A stretch of DNA of 5,174 nucleotides from JACDAN01 sp035697545 (GTDB lineage: Bacteria > Actinomycetota > Thermoleophilia > Gaiellales > Gaiellaceae), in the NCBI GenBank assembly GCA_035697545.1, contig DASSCT010000217.1:1-5174 (forward strand), given 5' to 3'. Position 1 is the first letter of the stretch. Every line of letters starts with the position of its first letter. Positions 1-5,174 of this stretch are shown here, one piece after another. The position numbers were made by a program, and so were the translations under genes. Under the pieces are notes generated by a model. That model was given only the letters and a program-made list of their open reading frames with translations. It was not told where the DNA came from and did not search any database.

Positions 1-31
1 GTCCGCCACGGTGAGGGGTCCATCTGCAGCC

Positions 32-37
32 GGAGGA
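32..37 (+). promoter_or_regulatory. Ribosome binding site deciding the nuclease start
   Basis: GGAGGA lies 3-4 bases before the ATG at 41, matching the anti-Shine-Dalgarno sequence over six bases, although the spacing is short. It favours ATG 41 over the in-frame GTG at 11, which would add ten residues ahead of the signal peptide and has too little sequence upstream in the window to judge a site. Confidence 0.65.
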
Positions 38-40
38 CGC

Positions 41-2740
41 ATGCTTTCCGTTCGCTCGCTCTTCATCGCCGTCGCGGCGTCGTTCGCCCTGCTTGCGCTC
101 GCCGGAGCCCGGCTCGAGCCCGCAAAGGCATTGAGCGCCGATCTGTTCTTCTCCGAGTACATCGAAGGCTCGAGCAACAACAAGGCGCTGGAGATCTTCA
201 ACGGCACGGGCTCGACCGTGGACCTGGCGGCCGGCGGCTACCAGGTGCGCATGTACTTCAACGGGAATCCGGCTGTGGGCCTGACGATCAATCTGGTCGG
301 CTCCGTGACGCCGGGCGACGTCTTCGTGCTGGCCCAGAGCGCGGCGGATCCCGTGATCCTCGCGCAGGCCGATCAGACGAACGGCGCCGGGTGGTTTAAC
401 GGCGACGATGCCGTGGCCCTGACGAAGGGTGGCGCCGCCGCGGAACCCGTCGACGTGATCGGCCAGATCGGCCTCGACCCCGGAACCGAATGGGGCACGG
501 GCCTCACGAGCACTGCCGACAACACGCTTCGACGCAAGAGCGGTATCAGCGCAGGCGACACGAACGGAGAGGACCCGTTCGACCCGGCGGTCGAGTGGGA
601 CGGCTTCGCGATCAACACCTTCGACGGGCTTGGCTTCCACTTCTCCGGCGGCGACGCTCCGCCCGTCGTCAGCTCCACCTCGCCCGCGAACGGCGCCGCG
701 GAGGTGCCGGAGAGCTCCAACATCACCGTCAACTTCTCCGAGCCGGTGACTGCGGCGGACGGCTGGTACACGATCTCCTGCTCGGCGAGCGGCGACCACA
801 CGGCCGTTCAGAGCGGCGGCCCTCAGATCTACACCCTCGATCCAGACACAGACTTCAGCGCCGCCGAGATCTGCACGGTCACGGTGGACGCTTCGAAGGT
901 CACCGACGTCGATCTCGACGACCCGCCGGACCAAATGGCCGCGAACCACTCGTTCAGTTTCACGACGATCATCCCGACCGTGACGCAGATTGGACAGGTG
1001 CAAGGCTCCGGACATCTCTCGCCGTATGCCGGCCAGCTGGTGAAGGTCGAAGGCGTCGTGATCGGGAAGCGTGGCTCGAACACGTGGATCGAGGACGTGA
1101 CGCCCGACGCGGATCCGGCGACGTCCGAGGCCGTGCTCGTCTTCGGTTCGTCAGTGGCGAACGCCGTCGCCGTCGGCGACCTCGTTCAGACGACCGGAAC
1201 GGTCAGCGAGTTCCGGCCTGGTTGTACTCCGTCTTGCGACCCGGCGAGCAGCGCTTTCTCGAACCTGACGATCACCGAGCTCGCCTCCCCCGGCCTCGGC
1301 GTGGCGAAGCTGGGCACGTCGGCGCTCCCGGCGTTCACGGTGATCGGTGCAGGCGGCCGCGTGCCGCCGACCGAGGTGATCGAGGACGACTCGGGCACCG
1401 GCAACGTGGAGACGGGCAATACGTTCGATCCGGCCCAGGACGGCATCGACTTTTACGAGACGCTCGAGAGCATGCTCGTCGAGGTCCGAAATCCGGTCGT
1501 CGTCGGGCCGCGGAACGCCTTCGGTGAGATCCTCGTCCTCGCCGACGACGGCGCCGGCGCGTCGATTCGCACGGTTCGCGGCGGCATCGTCATCCGCCCG
1601 ACGGACTTCAACCCGGAGCGGATCATGCTCGACGACCTCTTCGTGGCCACGCCGACGGTCGACGTCGCGGATCACTTCACGGCGGCGGCCGGCGTGATGA
1701 CCTACGACTTCGCCAACTACAAGATCGCGGTCACCAGCATGCTGCAAGAGGTGGACGGCGGCCTGCAGCGCGAGGTCATTCGGCAGCCGACCGAGGACGA
1801 GGTCGTCGTCGGGACGTACAACGTCGAGAACCTTGATCCGGGGGACGACTCCTTCGCCCGCCACGCCGACCTGATCGTGAACCACCTCCGCGCGCCGGAC
1901 ATCCTCGCGATCGAGGAGATCCAGGACAACGACGGCGCCGCGGACACCGCCGTCACGGACGCCTCGGCGACGTGGAACGGGCTCATCGCCGCAATCCAGG
2001 CCGCCGGCGGGCCGACGTACCAGTACCGGCAGATCGACCCGGTCGACGATCAGGACGGCGGCGAGCCGGGCGGAAACATCCGCGTCGGCTTCCTCTTCCG
2101 CACCGACCGGGCGGTCGAGTTCATCGATCGGCCCGGCGGCGGCTCCACCACTCCGACGACGGTGATCAAGCGCCCCTCGGGGCCGCGACTGTCGTTCAGC
2201 CCTGGCCGGGTGGATCCCGGCAATCCGGCGTGGCTGAGCTCACGCAAGCCGCTCGCCGGGGAGTTCAAGGCCAACGGCAAGACGCTCTATGTGATCGCGA
2301 ACCACTTCAATTCGAAGGGCGGCGACCAGCCGCTCTTCGGCCGCTTCCAGCCACCGACCCGCAGCAGCGAGGTTCAGCGGCACGCGCAGGCTCAGGTCGT
2401 GAACAGCTTCGTCGATTCGATCCTGGCCGCGGATCCGAACGCAAACGTAATCGTGCTCGGCGACATCAATGACTTCGAGTTCTCGGAAACGGTGCAGATC
2501 CTCTCAGGCGGGGTCCTCACGAGCCTGATGGAGACTCTCCCGAAGCCGGAGCGCTACTCGTACGTCTTCGAGGGCAACTCACAGGTGCTCGACCAGGTGG
2601 TCGTCAGCGACAACGTTCTCGACAACTTCTTCGTCGACTACGACCCGGTCCACGTGAACTCGGAGTTCGCCGACCAGGCGTCGGACCACGACCCTCAGGT
2701 CGCGCGGCTCGACCTCCGCGGCCGCCCGAAGCCGAAGTAA
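41..2740 (+). CDS. Secreted multidomain nuclease (LTD, Big_5, OB-fold, EEP domains), ExeM/YhcR-like
   Basis: The 899-residue product is a predicted exported Mg-dependent nuclease. Residues 1 to about 32 form a signal peptide: Arg5, a hydrophobic core at 7-22, and a likely cleavage near AKALS-A. Residues 33-203 resemble a lamin-tail domain (FFSEYIEGSSNNKALEIFN). Residues 207-310 are a Big_5-type Ig-like domain (STSPANGAAEVP, then VNFSEPV). From about 312 to 580 an OB-fold-like region starts at GQLVKVEGVV. Residues 588-890 are an endonuclease/exonuclease/phosphatase domain with the full motif set: GTYNVENL (Asn594), AIEEIQDND (Glu625/626), NIRVGFLF, ANHFNSK (Asn754, His755), LGDIND (Asp808, Asn810, Asp811), LDQ (Asp851) and SDHD (Asp882, His883, Asp884). 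This order matches extracellular DNases such as Shewanella ExeM, so degradation of extracellular DNA for nutrients or biofilm turnover is the likely role. Phosphodiesterase activity on another substrate is possible. There is no C-terminal anchor: the chain ends RGRPKPK. It is convergent with rny and probably a separate transcript. Confidence 0.92.
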   Translation: MLSVRSLFIAVAASFALLALAGARLEPAKALSADLFFSEYIEGSSNNKALEIFNGTGSTVDLAAGGYQVRMYFNGNPAVGLTINLVGSVTPGDVFVLAQSAADPVILAQADQTNGAGWFNGDDAVALTKGGAAAEPVDVIGQIGLDPGTEWGTGLTSTADNTLRRKSGISAGDTNGEDPFDPAVEWDGFAINTFDGLGFHFSGGDAPPVVSSTSPANGAAEVPESSNITVNFSEPVTAADGWYTISCSASGDHTAVQSGGPQIYTLDPDTDFSAAEICTVTVDASKVTDVDLDDPPDQMAANHSFSFTTIIPTVTQIGQVQGSGHLSPYAGQLVKVEGVVIGKRGSNTWIEDVTPDADPATSEAVLVFGSSVANAVAVGDLVQTTGTVSEFRPGCTPSCDPASSAFSNLTITELASPGLGVAKLGTSALPAFTVIGAGGRVPPTEVIEDDSGTGNVETGNTFDPAQDGIDFYETLESMLVEVRNPVVVGPRNAFGEILVLADDGAGASIRTVRGGIVIRPTDFNPERIMLDDLFVATPTVDVADHFTAAAGVMTYDFANYKIAVTSMLQEVDGGLQREVIRQPTEDEVVVGTYNVENLDPGDDSFARHADLIVNHLRAPDILAIEEIQDNDGAADTAVTDASATWNGLIAAIQAAGGPTYQYRQIDPVDDQDGGEPGGNIRVGFLFRTDRAVEFIDRPGGGSTTPTTVIKRPSGPRLSFSPGRVDPGNPAWLSSRKPLAGEFKANGKTLYVIANHFNSKGGDQPLFGRFQPPTRSSEVQRHAQAQVVNSFVDSILAADPNANVIVLGDINDFEFSETVQILSGGVLTSLMETLPKPERYSYVFEGNSQVLDQVVVSDNVLDNFFVDYDPVHVNSEFADQASDHDPQVARLDLRGRPKPK

Positions 2741-2758
2741 GCGATGCCGCTTACTTCG
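2733..2758. terminator. Shared inverted repeat over both stop codons, possible bidirectional terminator
   Basis: A perfect 11-bp inverted repeat, CGAAGTAAGCG / ATGC / CGCTTACTTCG, spans the short gap between the two convergent genes. The TAA of the nuclease (2738-2740) and the TAA of rny (2753-2751 on the minus strand) pair exactly with each other in the stem, as do both final AAG lysine codons. Neither strand has a T-run after the stem, so it is not a classical intrinsic terminator. U-less terminators have been proposed for high-GC actinobacteria. It could instead act as a 3' end-protecting hairpin. Confidence 0.6.
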
Positions 2759-4283
2759 CCAGCTCGGTAGACCGTGACTCCCGGATCACGGTGACCTTGA
2801 TCTGCCCGGGATACTCGAGCTCATGCTCGATGTCCCGGGCGATCTCGTGCGAGAGCAGCACTGCGGCGTCATCGTCGATCTCTCCCGGCTTGACGATCAC
2901 GCGGATCTCGCGGCCTGCCTGCAGCGCGTAGACCTTCTCGACTCCGTTCTTCCGCGCCGCGATGTCCTCGAGCGCCTCCAGCCGCTTGATGTAGTTCTCG
3001 AGCGTGTCGCCCCGCGCTCCGGGCCGCGAGCCCGAGATCGCGTCGGCGGCGATCAGGAGCACCGCCTCGACCGTCTGAGGCTGAACCTCGTAGTGGTGGG
3101 CGGCGATGGCATGCACGACGGCTTCCGCTTCCCCGTACCGGGCGGCGTAGTCGGAGGAGATCTGCGCGTGCGAGCCCTCGACCTCGTGCGTGAGCGCCTT
3201 GCCGAGGTCATGGAGCAGCGCCGCGCGCTTCGCAGTCCGCGCGCTCGCCTCCAGCTCGACGGCCATGATCCCGGCGAGATGGACGACCTCGAGCGTGTGC
3301 TTGAGGACGTTCTGCCCGTAGCTCGTCCGGAAGTGGAGCCGGCCCAGGATCTTCACGAGCTCCGGATGGAACTCGCCGCAGTTGGCCTCGAAGACGGCCT
3401 GCTCGCCGGCCAGGCGCATGTAGTCGTCGATCTCGGCCTTGGACTGGTAGTACATCTCCTCGATCCGGGCCGGCTGGATGCGCCCGTCCTCGATCAGCTT
3501 CGTCAGCGTCATCTTCGCGATCTCGCGGCGGATACCGTCAAACGAGGACAGCACGACCGCCTGCGGCGTGTCGTCGATGATGATGTCCACGCCGGTCAGG
3601 TGCTCGAGGGTGCGAATGTTGCGGCCCTCTCGGCCGATGATGCGGCCCTTCATGTCGTCCGAGGGCAGTTCGACCACGGATGACGTCGTTTCGGCCGCAT
3701 GGCTCGCTGCCACGCGCTGGAGCGCGTCGGCGACGAGGTTCCGGGCACGCCGCTTGGCGTCCACCTGCGCCTCCTCCTCGAGCTGTCGGACGCGCTTGGC
3801 AAGATCGTGGCGAATGAGCTGCTCCGAGCGGTCGAGCAGCTCTGTCCTGGCCTCATTCACGGTCAGGCCGGAGATGCGCTCGAGCTCTCCCAGCTCCTGA
3901 TCCTTCGCCTCCTTGAGCTGCTGCTGCAGCTCCTTGATGTGGACTTCGCGGTCCGCGAGGCCCTGCTCGCGACGCAGGAGCTCGGTGAGCTTGGCCTCGA
4001 GCTCGTCCTGGCGAGCGAGGACGCGCTCCTCGAGCTTCGCCATCTGGCCGCGGCGCTCCTGGAGCGTCCGCTCCTCTTCGGCCCGGAAGCGCATCGCCTG
4101 CTCGCGCGCCTCGATCTCGCTCTCCCGCCTGAGGTTGTCGGCCTCGCGCCGTGCCTCCGCGATCAGCTCATCGCGTTGTCGTGCCGCCTCGCCGAGGCCT
4201 GAGCGGTGCTGGAGCTTGAGGACGAGCGCGAGGAGCGCCGCTCCGAGAACCAGGCCGATGGCGATGCCGGCGACGATCAGCAC
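2751..4283 (-). CDS. rny: Ribonuclease Y (membrane-anchored endoribonuclease)
   Basis: RNase Y makes endonucleolytic cuts that start mRNA turnover, working at the inner face of the membrane. The product has 510 residues, close to the 520 of the Bacillus subtilis enzyme, with the complete family layout. There is an N-terminal membrane helix (residues 2-22) and a long charged coiled coil (about 30-190, rich in Glu, Arg, Gln and Leu). A KH domain follows from about 200 with the RNA-binding loop GRIIGREGRNIR (213-224). The HD domain has His329, then LLHDLGKA with the metal-binding pair His358/Asp359, His391, His396/397 and Asp414 (AADAISGSR). The conserved C-terminal part (EIRVIVKPGEIDDD at 459-472) is intact. 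The start is GTG at 4283, preceded by AAGGAG at a 6-nt spacing. It lies downstream of recA-recX on the same strand but is separated by a 266-bp leader, so it may have its own promoter. No damage or missing catalytic residue is visible. Confidence 0.97.
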   Translation of the reverse strand: MLIVAGIAIGLVLGAALLALVLKLQHRSGLGEAARQRDELIAEARREADNLRRESEIEAREQAMRFRAEEERTLQERRGQMAKLEERVLARQDELEAKLTELLRREQGLADREVHIKELQQQLKEAKDQELGELERISGLTVNEARTELLDRSEQLIRHDLAKRVRQLEEEAQVDAKRRARNLVADALQRVAASHAAETTSSVVELPSDDMKGRIIGREGRNIRTLEHLTGVDIIIDDTPQAVVLSSFDGIRREIAKMTLTKLIEDGRIQPARIEEMYYQSKAEIDDYMRLAGEQAVFEANCGEFHPELVKILGRLHFRTSYGQNVLKHTLEVVHLAGIMAVELEASARTAKRAALLHDLGKALTHEVEGSHAQISSDYAARYGEAEAVVHAIAAHHYEVQPQTVEAVLLIAADAISGSRPGARGDTLENYIKRLEALEDIAARKNGVEKVYALQAGREIRVIVKPGEIDDDAAVLLSHEIARDIEHELEYPGQIKVTVIRESRSTELAK

Positions 4284-4289
4284 GTAGCG

Positions 4290-4295
4290 CTCCTT
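4290..4295 (-). promoter_or_regulatory. Ribosome binding site of rny
   Basis: On the minus strand AAGGAG is followed by six bases (CGCTAC) and then the GTG codon at 4283. This strong site fixes the GTG start and the beginning of the membrane anchor. Confidence 0.85.
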
Positions 4296-4303
4296 GGGGT
4301 CGA

Positions 4304-4321
4304 GTCGGGCCGGAGCCCGAC
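4304..4321 (-). promoter_or_regulatory. UNCG-type hairpin in the rny leader
   Basis: On the minus strand GTCGGGC-TCCG-GCCCGAC forms a perfect 7-bp stem capped by C(UCCG)G, an RNA tetraloop class of unusual stability. The stem ends 8 nt before the AAGGAG of rny, so as RNA it would sit next to the ribosome binding site without covering it. A role in translation or 5' stability of the rny mRNA is inference. Confidence 0.5.
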
Positions 4322-4348
4322 CGGATGGTCGGTTGTGCCGCTCGACTA

Positions 4349-4363
4349 GCGGGAATCACCCGC
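4349..4363 (-). promoter_or_regulatory. Small hairpin in the rny leader
   Basis: On the minus strand GCGGG-TGATT-CCCGC can form a 5-bp GC stem with a 5-nt loop. Alone it is weak and could be chance in GC-rich DNA. It is listed because it lies between two stronger inverted repeats in the same leader. Confidence 0.3.
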
Positions 4364-4391
4364 CATCAAACCCGTGCAGAGCGTCCTGAAA

Positions 4392-4410
4392 GCGCGGCCG
4401 GCGGCCGCGC
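4392..4410 (-). terminator. GC-rich inverted repeat after recX, possible terminator or attenuator
   Basis: GCGCGGCCG and CGGCCGCGC flank a single central base. As RNA on the minus strand this gives an 8-bp all-GC stem with a 3-nt loop, followed directly by UUUC. It lies 139 bp past the recX stop and 109 bp before the rny start. It could end the recA-recX transcript or reduce read-through into rny. The three-base U-tract is weak, so terminator function is uncertain. Confidence 0.45.
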
Positions 4411-4446
4411 ATGGTCGTCACCAGCGAGCTGCCGCTAGGGCCGTGT

Positions 4447-4453
4447 CCTCCTT
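4447..4453 (-). promoter_or_regulatory. Orphan Shine-Dalgarno-like sequence
   Basis: On the minus strand AAGGAGG, a full match to the consensus, stands in the leader 164 bp before rny. No ATG, GTG or TTG follows within 15 nt, and the next bases run into TAG. The nearest candidate downstream is GTG 4421/ATG 4412, opening an 18-21-codon frame to the TGA at 4356, which is too far away for normal initiation. It may be chance, a remnant, or a regulatory ribosome-binding element. Confidence 0.3.
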
Positions 4454-4501
4454 CGTCTGTGCTCGTCCGGTGGTCAGTGTGGTCTCGAGTTTCGCTCTCG
4501 T

Positions 4502-4530
4502 CGTATCAGAAAACGCATCTGTGCAGGCAA
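4502..4530 (-). promoter_or_regulatory. Weak candidate promoter for rny
   Basis: The stretch just after recX (about 4501-4545) is visibly less GC-rich than its surroundings. On the minus strand it holds TTGCCT (4530-4525), 17 bases, then GATACG (4507-4502), a poor match to a -35/-10 pair (4 of 6 and 3 of 6). If real, rny mRNA would carry a leader of roughly 210 nt with all the hairpins noted here. Transcription from the recA promoter is the alternative. Confidence 0.2.
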
Positions 4531-4549
4531 AATGTCGAATGAATCGCCT

Positions 4550-4963
4550 CTAGTCTACCGGAAGCGCACCGCCGATGCCCTCGAGCGTCTCGCGGCTGAA
4601 GCCCTTTCCAGCCAGGTAGCGCAAAGCTTTCGCATCGCCGCCGCGCCGTGCGTGAAGCTCCGCGGCGCGCACCTCCTCGGGATCGAGGTCGGCGACTGCA
4701 TGCTCCACCGCGTCAGAGGCGACGCCACGGCGGCGAAGGTCGGTTCGGATCAGATCGTCTCCCGCGCCTCGCGCTGCGAGAGACCGGGCCCGGCCCGCTG
4801 CGAAGCGCTTATCCGAGACGAGCCCGGAGGTCGCGAGTCGGTCGAGGGTCTCCGCACGCTCGGCGGGCTCGATCCCGGCTTTCGCGAGGCGCTGGTCGAG
4901 CTCTCGCCTGGAACGGTCTCGGTGCCGGAGCGCGCGGAGTGCGAGCTCCATCGCATCCATCAC
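4550..4963 (-). CDS. recX: Regulatory protein RecX
   Basis: RecX binds RecA filaments and inhibits or modulates their growth, recombinase activity and coprotease activity in the cytosol. The 137-residue product is nearly all helical and shows the three-helix repeat layout of the family. Its landmarks are LRHRDRSRRELDQRL (about 11-25), SGLVSDKRFAAGRARS with the downstream RGAGDDLIRTDLRRRGV (about 46-80), and a C-terminal ALRYLAGKGFSRETL. It is slightly short for RecX (often about 150 or more residues) but has no break. Its start lies 15 bp after the recA stop, so the two genes are almost certainly co-transcribed, the usual arrangement. The start is ambiguous: GTG 4963 and ATG 4960 are adjacent, with ATG 4951 also in frame. 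A weak AGGTAAG just after the recA stop fits GTG 4963 (10 nt) better than the ATG codons. Confidence 0.9.
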   Translation of the reverse strand: MMDAMELALRALRHRDRSRRELDQRLAKAGIEPAERAETLDRLATSGLVSDKRFAAGRARSLAARGAGDDLIRTDLRRRGVASDAVEHAVADLDPEEVRAAELHARRGGDAKALRYLAGKGFSRETLEGIGGALPVD

Positions 4964-4978
4964 GTATGGGGCACTTAC

Positions 4979-5174
4979 CTACTTCGCGGCGGCCTCTTCG
5001 ACCTCGGCCGCCTTTTCGACCTTGAGGTCCGCTTCCTGGGCGATCGGCAGCAGCCGCGCAGAGGCGACCTGGTCGGGCCCGATGTCGGTCTGGATCCGCT
5101 CGAGGATCTTCTGCGTGACATCCGGGTGCTCGCGGAGGAACGCGGTCGCGTTCTGCCGTCCCTGGCCGAGCCGC
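4979..5174 (-). CDS. recA: RecA recombinase, C-terminal 64 residues (partial)
   Basis: Only the 3' end of recA is in the window; the gene continues past 5174. The visible part starts RLGQGRQNATAFLREHPD, matching the well-conserved RecA C-terminal domain signature (LGQGRENAKxFLxxxP), and stops with TAG at 4981-4979. RecA coats single-stranded DNA, drives strand exchange and triggers LexA self-cleavage. The tail beyond the core (about the last 30 residues) is Ala/Glu/Lys-rich and ends EEAAAK. It is less acidic than the regulatory tail of the Escherichia coli protein. The short gap to recX leaves no room for the intergenic terminator known between these genes in E. coli. The catalytic core, promoter and any SOS box are outside the window. 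Confidence 0.95.
   Translation of the reverse strand, partial: RLGQGRQNATAFLREHPDVTQKILERIQTDIGPDQVASARLLPIAQEADLKVEKAAEVEEAAAK

Noticed and set aside
11..40. Upstream in-frame GTG start for the nuclease, adding ten residues
   Set aside because: The added residues would precede an otherwise standard signal peptide, and GGAGGA sits directly before ATG 41.
490..1527. Long plus-strand frame inside the nuclease gene (345 codons)
   Set aside because: The translation is Arg/Pro/His-rich with no recognisable domain, typical of a shifted frame in GC-rich coding DNA; the enclosing frame has clear domains.
1151..1885. Antisense frame of 244 codons opposite the nuclease
   Set aside because: Composition is Arg/Val/Asp-rich and repetitive, as expected from the complement of a high-GC3 gene; no motif, and the sense frame is fully explained.
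2823..3683. Antisense frame of 286 codons opposite rny
   Set aside because: Leu/Asp/Arg/Val-rich complement of the KH-HD coding region without recognisable domain or start signals; a GC-bias shadow.
4470..4484. Direct repeat GTGGTC-AGT-GTGGTC as an operator
   Set aside because: Only six bases repeated once, not symmetric and no known regulator match; chance is likely.
4530..4548. Possible LexA/SOS box near TGTCGAATGAATCG
   Set aside because: It lacks the symmetric half-sites of known actinobacterial or Bacillus-type SOS boxes.
4648..5025. Plus-strand frame of 125 codons opposite recX and the recA end
   Set aside because: Arg/Pro-rich low-complexity translation overlapping two confident genes on the other strand.

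Overview
The window is GC-rich with strong G/C bias at third codon positions. It looks like a chromosomal piece of an actinobacterial genome, possibly of the Thermoleophilia/Rubrobacteria type. Three things suggest this: a recA-recX pair, a full-length RNase Y in place of the RNase E/G of classical Streptomyces/Mycobacterium lineages, and a secreted LTD-domain nuclease. The taxonomic placement is inference from gene content and base composition.

Layout. On the plus strand, one large gene (41-2740) encodes an exported, multidomain ExeM/YhcR-like nuclease: signal peptide, lamin-tail domain, Big_5 Ig-like domain, OB-fold region, then a C-terminal endonuclease/exonuclease/phosphatase domain with all its catalytic motifs. 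The rest is coded on the minus strand. Read in that direction it contains the 3' end of recA (cut by the window edge), recX 15 bp downstream, a 266-bp non-coding leader, and complete rny (RNase Y). The two blocks converge. Their stop codons are 10 bp apart and lie opposite each other inside a perfect 11-bp inverted repeat, which may serve both genes as a 3' hairpin.

Function. recA and recX form a homologous-recombination/SOS unit, RecX being the modulator of RecA filaments. rny encodes a membrane-anchored endoribonuclease that starts mRNA decay. The recA-to-rny neighbourhood is also known from Firmicutes, so it is conserved synteny rather than something new. The leader before rny holds several short hairpins, one with a UNCG-type tetraloop just upstream of the rny ribosome binding site, and a Shine-Dalgarno-like AAGGAGG with no start codon at a suitable distance. 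It is the least explained part of the window. The nuclease probably degrades extracellular DNA and has no evident functional link to the opposing genes.

I see no mobile element, CRISPR array, tRNA or rRNA, and no convincing undescribed system. The most interesting items are the shared stop-codon hairpin, the structured rny leader and the domain architecture of the nuclease.
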